From: Acidipila sp. EB88
Lineage (GTDB): Bacteria > Acidobacteriota > Terriglobia > Terriglobales > Acidobacteriaceae
Direction: 5' to 3'
Assembly: GCF_003858395.1 (NCBI RefSeq)
Contig: NZ_QWEV01000005.1
Span: 3,720,001-3,784,000 of the forward strand
DNA length: 64,000 nucleotides
Shown here: one piece after another, positions 52,982 through 62,140 of the stretch
How the letters are laid out: every line of letters begins with the position of its first letter
How positions within the stretch are numbered: the first letter of the stretch is position 1
The notes under the pieces: generated by a model
What the model saw: only the letters and a program-made list of their open reading frames with translations
Told to the model about the DNA's origin: nothing
Databases searched by the model: none
Position numbers and translations under genes: made by a program

Positions 52982-55900
52982 CTAGAACGTGAGCCGTGCG
53001 CCCAGCAGCAAGTTGCGTGCCGGGTAGGCGCTTGGACTCTGGCCGAAGCCGCCGTCCTGGAGATTGGTGTCGAGGCCGGGCTGGGTGGTGAGGCCGGCCC
53101 CGGTGGTGACGCTGGAGTTGGAGTTCACAAGGTTGACGCGGTTGAAGATGTTGAAGGTGTCGATGCGCAGCTCGAGCGACACTCCTTCCCAGATCTGCGT
53201 GTTCTTCTTCAGGGTGATGTCGGTGTCGGCATAGCCTGCGTTGCGAAATTGATTGGGTCGCTCGTTCCCTTCCGTGCCGAAGGCAGGCAGGGTGAAGTTG
53301 CCGCAGGGCAGGACGCCACCCGAGCAGGAACCGAACAGGCCGCCATTTTTTGGCAGGTAGGCACTGCGATTGTGGGGCTGCCTGTACGAGGTCACATTGG
53401 GGTAATCGTTGTTGTTGCCGTCTGCGTTGAAGTCGCCACTGCCGGCTAGGTAGGCGAGGTTCGCTGGTGCCGGTCCATGCGCCGGGTCGATCTCCTGCGC
53501 GGCAAATGGAGCGCCGGTGTAGACGCTAAAGGGCTGTCCGGACTGGAGTACCGTCAGGCCGGCAAGCGTCCAGCCATTCGCCACGTGTCTTGCAAACCCG
53601 TTTGCAAGCCGAGGCGTGGGCAGCTCGTAAGACACACCGAGCGAAAGCCGGTTGGGAATGTCATAAGGCGAAGCAGCGTAGAAGTTGTAGAACGGGAAGG
53701 CGACGGGATACACCTGCCAGTTGTCTTCGGAACGCGAGTGCGTGTAAGACGCCGTGAGGAAGCCGGAGCGCGCGAAGCGACCGCGCGTCGACACGACGAG
53801 CCCGCTGTAGTTGCCGATTGCCCCGTTGAAGGCGTAGTTGATACTTCCGAAGCTCGTGTTGAGGCGTGTTTGCACGCCGCTGCAGGTGTTGGTGGTGGCG
53901 TTCTCCGTGCAGTTGATGTGCTGGATGAGGTCTCCGCGATAAGCGTTCACGTCGTTGCCGTAGGCGGTGTTGCTGGTGTTGCCGCCGCCGATGACCAGGT
54001 TGCCCGAGTGTGAGCCGACATAGCCAACGCTGACCACGAAATCGCGCGTGAGCTGCCGGTCGATGGCAAGGCTGAAGTTGAGGGTGAAGGGACTGGCGAG
54101 GTTCTCGTCCACTCCACCGACGGCGATCTGAGAGCCTGCGAGGCCACCCTTGGCGTTGAGCGGTGTGCCCCCGAATGCGGGGTACTGAAAACCGAATGGG
54201 TACGTGTTCTGCGTGCCCGTGCTGAAGATGGGCGCGGAGGTGGAGCCATTGTTAAAGAAGGTCGGCGTCACGAAGGACGGAGGGTTGCCGCTGAGGCCAT
54301 TCTCTGAGTTCCCCAGCGTGAAGTAGTCGTGGTAGAGGCCGATGCCGCCATGCACGAGCCACTTCGATGCTTCATCGGGTGAGTAGGCGAAGCCTCCGCG
54401 TGGGCTGAATACCCAGTTCAGATCGTGGTTGTACACGTGTCCCTGCTGTGTCATGACGCCGTTTGCGACTTGTTCAGGGAAGCTCGAGCCGCTGCCGAGA
54501 TGGAAGTTGGCGAGGGTGGTGCCGGACTTGGCGTAGGCGTTTCCGAAGTTGTCGTACCGGATGCCGTAGTTCACGGTGAGCTTGCGGCTCGCTTTCCAGG
54601 TGTCTTCTGCAAAGGCACCGCCCGTAGTTTGCTGGTAGCCGTAGTTATGCGCCTTGGGCTGGCCGGTGACGGGGTCGTAGGTCAGGCCGCTTTCCGAGTA
54701 GATGTCGTTGTTGATGAGGTCGATCATGTTGCTGTACTGCAGGCTAGGCTGTGCGTAGGCGGCCGCGAAGTTCGCGATGTCGTCGCCGTGCCAGCCCTCG
54801 TAGCCGACGCGCAGATCGTGCGCGCTGTGAATGTGCGAGAGCACGTCGCGCCAGTGATAGCTGTGCTGCACGTAGTCTCCCAGCGCGAACCCGTCGCCGA
54901 GGCCGACGCCTAGGCCAGTCACGTTCACAACCGGCACATTGAACAACCCGGTCGAGGGAGCGAAGCCCTCGATGCGGTTGTAGCCGGCGAAGGCCTCGTT
55001 GAGCGTGCTTGAGGAGAAGGTGTGTGTCTCGTTTCCCTGTAGGGAAAAGGTGTAGTACTTATCCGTTTCAGCAAAGGCCGGCCGAACCGAGGGTGCGCCG
55101 GTGTTGATGGTGTCGCGATAGAACAGGCCGTAGACGCGATCCTTGGCGAAGGTCTTGTCGACGCGTACGTTGTACTGATTTGAGTTGTTGGAGCTGCTGT
55201 TGTTGAAGTTGCCCTGGTCGAAGACCGGCGTGGAGCACGGGATGTTGTCGGTGCTGGGCGTCCCGCAGCCGGTGTTTGCCGCGAGGTTCTGCGCGCCGAA
55301 TGCCTGGGTTGCCGTCTGGAGCACGTTGCGGAAGCTGGCATTGGTGGGCTTGTAGGTGTTGAGCAGTGCGACGGTCGGACTGTTGGGCGCAACCACATTC
55401 GCGAAGGCGGTAAACGCGGGGTCCTCGTACGTCTGAAGCGATGCGCCGGTGGAGAGGATGGCGCGGTATGGTTCGTACCCGGCGAAGAAGAAAAACTGGT
55501 GCTTCGGAATGACGGGGCCGCCCACTCCGAAGGACAGGTTGTTGGTGTGGTAGGGCGAGACGTCGGTACCAGCGGGAACGCCAAACTCGCCGCGTGCGAA
55601 CAACCCCTGGTAGGTATAGAACTCACTGGCAAACCCGTGGAACTGGTTTGTTCCGGAGCGCGTTGTCATCAGTGTCTCGATGGAACTGGCGCGGCCATAG
55701 TCCACGGTGTAGGTGTTGGTCTGCACGGTGGCTTCCTGCACGGTGTCAGCGTTGGGCGTCAGGTTTACCACGCCGGGGCGGATGCTGCTGGTGACGTCAA
55801 GACCGTCGACGACATACAGGTTGCCGTTGGAGCCGCGGCCATTGGCGCTCGCGTCGACGGAGTTCTCCGGGTTGAAGTTGGTTGCGTTGCCGGCGCCGAT

Positions 55901-56392
55901 GCCGGTCACGCCCGGTGTGAGTGTGATCAGCGACAAGGGATTGCGTGCCGGCAGGGGCAGCGAACTCATCGCTGCCCGGTCGAGGGTGAGCTGGTTGCGG
56001 GTGTCGGAGGTGTCGAGTAATGGTTGCTGCTCGGTGACCTGCACCTGCGTCGTGGTCTGCCCGATGTGCAGAGTGACGGGCACATTCTCGTTTTCGCCGG
56101 TGGTGAGCGTAACGGCCACAGTGACTGCCGAGAACCCGGCTGCCGTAGCCGATACCTGGTAGCTCCCGGGGGCCAGGCTGTTGAAGCGGTAGACGCCCGA
56201 GGCGTCAGCCCTGGATGCCTGGCTTACTTTTGTCTCGGTGTTGATCAGAGTCACGGCGGCATCGGGGACGGAAGCGCCGGAAGAGTCCTGCACCGTGCCC
56301 TGAAGACTGCTGTTGAACTGTGCCCAGCTGGTAGCCGCGATCCCAAGGCACAACACCAAGACGATGAAACAACGGACCAGCAAACGATGCAT
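52982..56392 (-). CDS. Oar-type TonB-dependent receptor, intact
   Basis: A 1136-residue outer-membrane receptor. GGAGG lies six bases before the ATG. The leader MHRLLVRCFIVLVLCLGIAA is followed by a carboxypeptidase-regulatory-like domain (LQGTVQDSSGASVPDAAVTL), a linker with a TonB-box-like QVQVTEQQPLLDTS, a plug (SANGRGSNGNLYVVDGLDVT) and a large barrel (LTVNYGIRYDNFGNAY, HDLNWVFSPRGGFAYSPDEA, NFSLAIDRQLTRDFVVSVGY) ending in LLLGARLTF with terminal Phe. It is the one complete Oar receptor in the window and a useful reference for the two damaged ones. Substrates of this group are probably oligosaccharides. It lies between the GH127-TPR pair and the three-gene sensory operon; an inverted repeat lies upstream. 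Confidence 0.93.
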   Translation of the reverse strand: MHRLLVRCFIVLVLCLGIAATSWAQFNSSLQGTVQDSSGASVPDAAVTLINTETKVSQASRADASGVYRFNSLAPGSYQVSATAAGFSAVTVAVTLTTGENENVPVTLHIGQTTTQVQVTEQQPLLDTSDTRNQLTLDRAAMSSLPLPARNPLSLITLTPGVTGIGAGNATNFNPENSVDASANGRGSNGNLYVVDGLDVTSSIRPGVVNLTPNADTVQEATVQTNTYTVDYGRASSIETLMTTRSGTNQFHGFASEFYTYQGLFARGEFGVPAGTDVSPYHTNNLSFGVGGPVIPKHQFFFFAGYEPYRAILSTGASLQTYEDPAFTAFANVVAPNSPTVALLNTYKPTNASFRNVLQTATQAFGAQNLAANTGCGTPSTDNIPCSTPVFDQGNFNNSSSNNSNQYNVRVDKTFAKDRVYGLFYRDTINTGAPSVRPAFAETDKYYTFSLQGNETHTFSSSTLNEAFAGYNRIEGFAPSTGLFNVPVVNVTGLGVGLGDGFALGDYVQHSYHWRDVLSHIHSAHDLRVGYEGWHGDDIANFAAAYAQPSLQYSNMIDLINNDIYSESGLTYDPVTGQPKAHNYGYQQTTGGAFAEDTWKASRKLTVNYGIRYDNFGNAYAKSGTTLANFHLGSGSSFPEQVANGVMTQQGHVYNHDLNWVFSPRGGFAYSPDEASKWLVHGGIGLYHDYFTLGNSENGLSGNPPSFVTPTFFNNGSTSAPIFSTGTQNTYPFGFQYPAFGGTPLNAKGGLAGSQIAVGGVDENLASPFTLNFSLAIDRQLTRDFVVSVGYVGSHSGNLVIGGGNTSNTAYGNDVNAYRGDLIQHINCTENATTNTCSGVQTRLNTSFGSINYAFNGAIGNYSGLVVSTRGRFARSGFLTASYTHSRSEDNWQVYPVAFPFYNFYAASPYDIPNRLSLGVSYELPTPRLANGFARHVANGWTLAGLTVLQSGQPFSVYTGAPFAAQEIDPAHGPAPANLAYLAGSGDFNADGNNNDYPNVTSYRQPHNRSAYLPKNGGLFGSCSGGVLPCGNFTLPAFGTEGNERPNQFRNAGYADTDITLKKNTQIWEGVSLELRIDTFNIFNRVNLVNSNSSVTTGAGLTTQPGLDTNLQDGGFGQSPSAYPARNLLLGARLTF

Positions 56393-56463
56393 TCCAAGCC
56401 TCCACGAGACGGAGCCGGTCGAGCGCGCTGAGCAGCAGCGACGCGGCTTGCCTAAAACGTGAG

Positions 56464-56490
56464 CATCCTAGCAGTCGGCGATCTAGGATG
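56464..56490. repeat. Inverted repeat upstream of the Oar receptor
   Basis: CATCCTAG (56464-56471) and CTAGGATG (56483-56490) are perfect complements separated by 11 bases, about 72 bases before the receptor start. It could be a regulator site or a terminator for the response-regulator transcript; there is no T-run. Confidence 0.5.
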
Positions 56491-56634
56491 GCCCGGCTCT
56501 GATGCACCTTCGCTGCGTAGCCCGTTTGCACTAGCAGATATCATCCAGCTTGCTGCGTCGCTGGAAAGTAGCAGACTCACCACGCGAAGAAACATTTCGG
56601 ACAGATTCCTGGTACAGATCGCCCGATGGAGCAA

Positions 56635-57273
56635 TTACTGATCCATCTGGATGATGCCGCGTCGGATGGCGATGGTGGCCGCTTCCGTGCGGTCGGCAAC
56701 TTCAAGCTTGTCGAGCAGGCTCTTGACATGGTTGCGGACGGTGTTCTCGCTGATGCTGAGGCGCTTGCCGATCTGCCGGTTGGTCAACCCTTCCGCCAGG
56801 ATCTTGAGGATCTCGATCTCGCGAGCGGTCAGCGTCGACCGCATCAGGCGGTCAGCAAGCCTGGCCGCGATGTGCGGCGGGATCACACGCCTGCCCTCGT
56901 GCACCCGCAGGATGGCAGACACCATTTCGTCTTCCGAAGCATCCTTGGTGAGGTAGCCCTGTGCGCCGGCCTGCACGGCGCGGTAGATTTCCTCATCGCG
57001 CTCATAGCTCGTGAGGACGATGACTCGTGCCTTTTTGCGCGTCTCCGCGGGCAACTCGAGAAAAGCCACGCCGTCCATGCCGGGCATGCGAAGGTCCAGC
57101 AGGATGATGTCGGGCGCCTCCTGCCCGATGCGTCGCAGCGCATCGGCGCAGGTTGCCACCGCATCCATGACTTCGATTTCGCCATGCATGGCCAGCATGC
57201 TCGACAACCCGGCGCGGACAACAGGATGATCGTCCACAATCAACAGCTTGATGGGCCTGCTTGCTGCTTTCAT
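56635..57273 (-). CDS. NarL/FixJ-family response regulator
   Basis: A 212-residue two-component regulator. The receiver domain has the acidic pair Asp14-Asp15 in LIVDDHPVV, phospho-acceptor Asp60 in IILLDLRMPGMDG, the Thr/Ser switch in VIVLTSYE and the Lys in YLTKDAS. The C-terminal LuxR-type helix-turn-helix is STLTAREIEILKILAEGLTN, then NRQIGKRLSISENTVRNHVK. Its ATG overlaps the kinase stop as ATGA, so it is the direct partner of that kinase. Targets are unknown; the adjacent Oar receptor gene (start 56392, same strand) is the nearest candidate. It is the third gene of a translationally coupled trio. Confidence 0.95.
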   Translation of the reverse strand: MKAASRPIKLLIVDDHPVVRAGLSSMLAMHGEIEVMDAVATCADALRRIGQEAPDIILLDLRMPGMDGVAFLELPAETRKKARVIVLTSYERDEEIYRAVQAGAQGYLTKDASEDEMVSAILRVHEGRRVIPPHIAARLADRLMRSTLTAREIEILKILAEGLTNRQIGKRLSISENTVRNHVKSLLDKLEVADRTEAATIAIRRGIIQMDQ

Positions 57274-59375
57274 AGAAGGTGGGGCTCCCCGGTCCTCAGG
57301 AATCGTTCGAGTCTGCGCCTGCGACGCAGCGATGCACGCAGTTCCACGCGTGTGCCCTGCCCCGGCCTGCTGATGAGTACGAGTTGCGCACCGATGGCAT
57401 CGGCGCGTTTGCGCATGCTGAGCAGTCCGAAGCCCGGCAGGTTGGCTGCCGCGTCGAAGCCCCGGCCATCGTCCTCGACCACGAGCAGGACCTCGCGGTC
57501 TTGAAAGATGACCTCGATCCGCAGAGTGTCCGTGCCCGCGTGCTGGATGGCATTCGCCACGGCTTCCTGGCCGACGCGGTTCAGGGCATCCACAATACGG
57601 GGCGGCAACGGGCGGGGCTCGCCTTTTGTAACGGCAGCGATGCGTAACGGCGTGCCTTTGACCATGTGCCGCGCGCGCTCCTCAAGCATGCACGCTATGT
57701 CGTTGCCATCGAGCAGCTCCGCCTGCATGGATGCGATACTGCGGCGGGCCTCCTGGTGGCTGTGGCGCACCATGTCCACCGCGAGGTCGATATGCTCCGA
57801 AACCGAGGCGCTGCCGGCGGCAAGGCTCGAGCGCACTGCCTGCAACTGGTAGCCCACGCCCGCGAAACTCTGCGCCAGCGTGTCATGGATCTCGCGGCCG
57901 AGGCGTTGCCGCTCCTGCATGGCGGCGTGGAGGCGCAGGTGCCGCAACCGCACGCGCCCGAGCTGCGCAAGCAGAAGCAGGACCAGCAGAATCGGGGCGG
58001 TCCAGACCATGTTCTCAAGACTCCACCAGGGAGGGTCGGCCAGCAACTCCACCGAGTCAAACGATGGAAGGAAAAGCACAAACGGGGTTTCGTTGCGCGT
58101 GAGATGCGGGTCCACCACCTCGATCCCGCGTACCTGCACCAGCGCGTTCCTGGGCAAATGCAGCAGACGCCTGCCGCTTTCTTTCTCGGGCAGCACGGCA
58201 CGGAAGGACTGCGAGCCGGTATCAATCAGCAGGTCGCGCGACGGCTGGTCACCCTGGTTCTTCGCGACGAGCCCAGTGAGCTCGATGTACTGGGCATCAT
58301 AGACGCCGGTGGCGGCCTCGGAGGCGGACACGGACTTGGGTGGTAATGGATTGCCGTGGCCCAGGATTTTGATCGTGGCTTTTTCTAACACAAGACTGAA
58401 GTCGCTCACCATTGGCACGCCCGTGGCTTCGACTTCATCGCCCGGCGCAAAGCGCACGGGGTCCTGTGCTGGAATGGCAATGCCGCCGGTTGCATCCTGC
58501 ACAACGAGCATGGGGCGACGCAGGATCACGACCCCGCGGATGGTGCGCGGGGCGCGATCGGTGGAGTCGGCGTAGCGAAGGCTGCCGATCGGTCGCACTG
58601 TGCCGGGTGTCGCGGAAGCATCCGCGGCGGGGAACGATTGCGACAGCTTCGCGGCGGTCACCACGGAGAGCCAGGACTGGTATGGGTCGATCGTCTCGCG
58701 AGGCTGCTGCGTGGCGTGAAGCGCCGCAAGCGTAGCGGCATTGGCCGGCTTGATCGCGATGGCCCGCCAACGCCCGGCGGTGCCGTAGGAGCGAAGCCCC
58801 ACACGGCCATGCTGCACGCAGGGTTGGCCCTGCATGGACACGGTGCTCCTCGCGCCACTTGCAAGATCCACAGCGGCGGCCGAGACCGTGCACCCAACAG
58901 CCACTACTTCCACGCGGTACCAGTGTCCTACCTGGATTCCGCCGGGGAAAGCCGCGGTCTGCGACTCCAGCCAGCCATAATCGGCGCGGCCGAGGACCAG
59001 GCGCCCGTCCAGGGTTCGCAGGCCGGCATAGTAGCCGCTGTAGGCGTTGGTCCCGAGCTGCTCATCAGTGGAGCGGACGATTACCCCGGCATCGCCGTCG
59101 GCCCCGAGAACCTGCACGTCGGCGGACAGGGCGTAGTCACTCCATGTGTCGGCGCCGAAGAGCAGCTTTGCGCCGCGCTCCTCCGAGTCGTTGACGACCG
59201 TGCCAGACTCCGTGAACCAGGAACCTCCAAGACTTTGCCAGCCCTTTAATCCGTCGATGGAGAAGCGGTCGGTGTAAGGGAGCGCGAGCTCGACCGGGCG
59301 GAACGCATGGGTCAGCGCGGCTGCAAGCACGCAGAAAACGCTGACGAGTAGGACGACCGAGAGCAAAGGTCTCAC
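57270..59375 (-). CDS. Sensor histidine kinase with periplasmic jelly-roll and OB-like domains
   Basis: A 701-residue inner-membrane kinase. An N-terminal signal or anchor (residues 3-24) leads to a periplasmic LamG/DUF1080-like jelly roll at about 30-210 (DRFSIDGLKGWQSLGGSWFT, GVIVRSTDEQLGTNAYSGYY). A second beta-rich region at about 255-440 resembles OB-folds. A transmembrane helix covers about 457-473 (WTAPILLVLLLLAQLG). The HisKA_3 domain has phospho-acceptor His497 in RLGREIHDTLAQ, and the ATPase domain has NRVGQEAVANAIQHA, VVEDDGRGFDAAAN and GFGLLSMRKRADAIGAQL. HisKA_3 kinases pair with NarL-type regulators, as here. It overlaps both neighbours by four bases (ATGA). The jelly roll suggests direct or indirect sugar sensing. 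Confidence 0.92.
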   Translation of the reverse strand: MRPLLSVVLLVSVFCVLAAALTHAFRPVELALPYTDRFSIDGLKGWQSLGGSWFTESGTVVNDSEERGAKLLFGADTWSDYALSADVQVLGADGDAGVIVRSTDEQLGTNAYSGYYAGLRTLDGRLVLGRADYGWLESQTAAFPGGIQVGHWYRVEVVAVGCTVSAAAVDLASGARSTVSMQGQPCVQHGRVGLRSYGTAGRWRAIAIKPANAATLAALHATQQPRETIDPYQSWLSVVTAAKLSQSFPAADASATPGTVRPIGSLRYADSTDRAPRTIRGVVILRRPMLVVQDATGGIAIPAQDPVRFAPGDEVEATGVPMVSDFSLVLEKATIKILGHGNPLPPKSVSASEAATGVYDAQYIELTGLVAKNQGDQPSRDLLIDTGSQSFRAVLPEKESGRRLLHLPRNALVQVRGIEVVDPHLTRNETPFVLFLPSFDSVELLADPPWWSLENMVWTAPILLVLLLLAQLGRVRLRHLRLHAAMQERQRLGREIHDTLAQSFAGVGYQLQAVRSSLAAGSASVSEHIDLAVDMVRHSHQEARRSIASMQAELLDGNDIACMLEERARHMVKGTPLRIAAVTKGEPRPLPPRIVDALNRVGQEAVANAIQHAGTDTLRIEVIFQDREVLLVVEDDGRGFDAAANLPGFGLLSMRKRADAIGAQLVLISRPGQGTRVELRASLRRRRRLERFLRTGEPHLL

Positions 59376-60346
59376 AACGGCTCGTCCGGGATGTTTGCGA
59401 TCCGCGCGAGGATTGCGGGGTCATGCATGTTCGCCGCGGTGATCACGATCGGACCCAGTGCTACCCGCGCCGGTACGGGCAGACCCTGTCGCATCCTGAG
59501 GATGGCGTCGACGGCCTGGTACCCCATGGTGTAGGAGTCCTGCGCGATGTAGGCATCGATGAAGCCGGACTTGAGCAGCGCGAAGAGGCTGGCATCCTGA
59601 CCACAGGCGATGATGGTGATGCGATGCCGGGTCGGTTGCTGCTGTTCGGCCTGGTACAGCCCGATGGCGGATGACGGGTCGAGCGCCAGGGCGGCGTCAA
59701 TGCGCGGCGTCGCTGCCAGCACTTCCGCCGCAGTTTGTTCAGACGAGAAGCTGTCCGATGCAACCCTGCGATCGGTGATGCGGATGGCCGGGTACTCGCG
59801 ATGCAGATACGCTTCAAAGGCGCGCAAGCGAAGCGTGACGCCGCTCTGAAAAGGATTGATTCCCAGCAGAGCGATCGAGCCTTTGCCGTGCAGACTGCTG
59901 CCGATGGCACGGGCAGCGATGGCCCCGGTCTGATCTTCGTCGTTGAGGATGTAAGCGAGGTTTGGCCGCGGAGGCAACGTCATCGGCGAGCTGATGATGA
60001 CCACCGGCATGTGGCGGTCTAGTAGCCTGCGGACAGGCAACATGAGTGCCAGCTCCTGCGCTGGAGCCAGCACCAGGCCTGCATCCTTCTGGTCGCCGAC
60101 CTGTTCCACAAGCGAGATCTGCCGCTGCACATCGCCCTCGCGATCGGGCGCGTTCCAGTAAATGCGTACACCGTGGTGGCTGGCCGCGCGCAGTGTTCCC
60201 GCGTGCTCGTCGAGCCAGATCTGCTCCGGGGCGCTTTCAGGTACGACTGCGATTGTGAGTGGCTGAGGGTGCCGCCCGCAGCCAAGGCAGCACAGCAAAA
60301 GAGCAAGGCCACGCACGCAGAGAAAACATCGCTTTGTGCGCGGCAT
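59372..60346 (-). CDS. Periplasmic sugar-binding lipoprotein (LacI/RbsB-like fold), probable sensor partner
   Basis: A 324-residue lipoprotein. The start at 60346 follows GGTGGAG by about eight bases and gives a lipobox, LLLCCLGC, with Cys23 as the lipid site. The mature part is a type-I periplasmic binding protein (Peripla_BP_4/RbsB-like): ISLVEQVGDQKDAGLVLAPA, ILNDEDQTGAIAARAIGSSL, IALLGINPFQSGVTLRLRAF, IIACGQDASLFALLKSGFID and YIAQDSYTMGYQAVDAILRM. No ABC-transporter gene is nearby. Instead the stop overlaps the kinase start as ATGA, so the protein most likely binds a sugar and presents it to the kinase. The ligand cannot be named. The frame is open 36 codons further upstream. Confidence 0.9.
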   Translation of the reverse strand: MPRTKRCFLCVRGLALLLCCLGCGRHPQPLTIAVVPESAPEQIWLDEHAGTLRAASHHGVRIYWNAPDREGDVQRQISLVEQVGDQKDAGLVLAPAQELALMLPVRRLLDRHMPVVIISSPMTLPPRPNLAYILNDEDQTGAIAARAIGSSLHGKGSIALLGINPFQSGVTLRLRAFEAYLHREYPAIRITDRRVASDSFSSEQTAAEVLAATPRIDAALALDPSSAIGLYQAEQQQPTRHRITIIACGQDASLFALLKSGFIDAYIAQDSYTMGYQAVDAILRMRQGLPVPARVALGPIVITAANMHDPAILARIANIPDEPL

Positions 60347-60514
60347 GAGTACACTCCACCAGGGAACGTTGTGCCTTGATCCCGGCGTACGTTGCGAAGG
60401 CGAGCGATGGGTCCACGGCCTGAACAGCTTAAGCGCTATGAACCCGTTTGCCAAATGTACGCGATGCGTTCGCGTTAGAGCCGCAGCGTGGCGGAACCTG
60501 CCGGGATGACTTGC

Positions 60515-62020
60515 TTAAGCAGGCGTGGTCAACCGGTTCGAGGAGATGGGCGAAACCTGCCACGCTTGCAAGGATGTACCACTGCCATCTGTCCACGCGG
60601 TGACATCAGGCGCGGTGATGTCCGCATAGTAGAACCGCCTGGTGTAGCCCAGTCTGCCGGCCACGATCAACTCGACCACAGAGCCATCCACAAAAGCATG
60701 CAACACCGGCAGGTCGGCCGGTGCAAGCGCGATCTCCTTGCCGTCCGCAACAAAAGCGTGTTTGTCGCGGTGGTACTGCACCCTGAACAAATCTCCGGCG
60801 CTGGTTTGCAGACCGAATGTGAAATCCGTAGCCCCGGCACCCGTGCACAGAACTTCGCCGGTCGCCCTTGGCAACACTGCGCGCAACCCGGTGTCTGCTT
60901 TCGTAACTGGAACCGCGGCACTGCGCAGCGCTCTTGTCTCCGGCAGCACCTGCATGCGCAGCGTTCCATCCTTGTCGAGGTTGAGCACCCGCGGCAGGCT
61001 CATCATCCCAGACCAGCCTGCTGTTCGCATGGCATCTTCCGAGCGCCGCTCCTGGATCCAGCCCCACAGGATCCTTCGTCCTGCGGCATCGAGCTGCGTC
61101 TTGGGGGCATAGAAGGATTCGAGGTCGAGCAGTCCTGTTCTGGCCGCTTTGAACTTCATCGTCGCTTCATTGAGGATCCCCGACACCCAGAACACCTTGC
61201 CAAGCGTGGAGTAGATCAGCACGTGGCCGCCATCGAGCGCGAAGAACTCGGGGCACTCCCACATCTCGCCGTCCTCGCATGGATTGGTGGTTGGCTGCCC
61301 GTTCCACGCGCCCTGCACCAACACGTGCAGGTACTCCCAGGTGCGCATGTCTTTCGACCGGTAGAGCAGCACGCAACCGCCGACCTGTGCAATACCCGAT
61401 CCTACTGTCATGTAGTACCAGTCTCCCTGCTTCCATGCGGATGGATCGCGAAAGCCGGTGATCCGAAGCCCCTCGGGCGGCCGCGGCACGATCGGAGCGG
61501 GATCCTTTGTCCACAACACAAGCCGAGGATCATCGGACCAGGCGAGGCATTGCGATTCCTGGATCTCGCTCTTTTTATCCCGTATCGTTGCGAGCTCTGG
61601 CGAACCTTTCTTCGTTCCGGTGTACACCGCGTACACCCGGCTGCCCACCTGGATTGCCGATCCTGAAAAGACGCCGTACGCATCCGGACCTGCAGGGGTC
61701 GGCGTGAGGGCCACCGGCAGGTGAGACCAGTGCAGCATGTCAGACGACACGGCGTGATTCCAGCTCATATTGCCCCACACGGCTGCTTCGGGATTGTACT
61801 GGAAGAACATGTGGTATTGCCCTTGGAAGTAAATGGGGCCGTTGGGATCGTTCATCCAGTTCTTCGCCGGGAGCAGGTGAAACTGCGGCCGCATCGGATC
61901 TGCTGCGAGCGTGCCTGCCCTGGTAGCGGCTCCCTGTGCTTGCAAGCCGCGCGGCAAGGCAGTGAGCGCCGCTGCTGTGCCGGCGGCTGCCAGGAACTGT
62001 CGTCGTGTGGCGACTTTCAT
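60515..62020 (-). CDS. GH32 fructan hydrolase (levanase/invertase-like), Tat-exported
   Basis: A 501-residue secreted enzyme. The start at 62020 follows AAAGG by about seven bases and gives the leader MKVATRRQFLAAAGTAAALT (twin-arginine). The three family signatures are present: nucleophile Asp58 in NWMNDPNG, the transition-state stabiliser in GFRDPSAW, and acid/base Glu in WECPEFF. The five-bladed propeller is followed by a beta-sandwich (residues about 350-501). The family releases fructose from levan, inulin or sucrose. Being exported, it feeds extracytoplasmic fructose or oligofructose to the transporter gene 120 bases upstream on the same strand. Confidence 0.92.
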   Translation of the reverse strand: MKVATRRQFLAAAGTAAALTALPRGLQAQGAATRAGTLAADPMRPQFHLLPAKNWMNDPNGPIYFQGQYHMFFQYNPEAAVWGNMSWNHAVSSDMLHWSHLPVALTPTPAGPDAYGVFSGSAIQVGSRVYAVYTGTKKGSPELATIRDKKSEIQESQCLAWSDDPRLVLWTKDPAPIVPRPPEGLRITGFRDPSAWKQGDWYYMTVGSGIAQVGGCVLLYRSKDMRTWEYLHVLVQGAWNGQPTTNPCEDGEMWECPEFFALDGGHVLIYSTLGKVFWVSGILNEATMKFKAARTGLLDLESFYAPKTQLDAAGRRILWGWIQERRSEDAMRTAGWSGMMSLPRVLNLDKDGTLRMQVLPETRALRSAAVPVTKADTGLRAVLPRATGEVLCTGAGATDFTFGLQTSAGDLFRVQYHRDKHAFVADGKEIALAPADLPVLHAFVDGSVVELIVAGRLGYTRRFYYADITAPDVTAWTDGSGTSLQAWQVSPISSNRLTTPA

Positions 62021-62140
62021 CGGTGGGCCTTTCTGCTGCTGCAACGTCTGCCTTGGAGGATCACCGTCAGCCTGGCGACGGCGCAGTGGGAGAGAGCTGC
62101 GCGCGGGGAGTGCTTCGCGCGTGACAAGGCAGCCTCGTCC

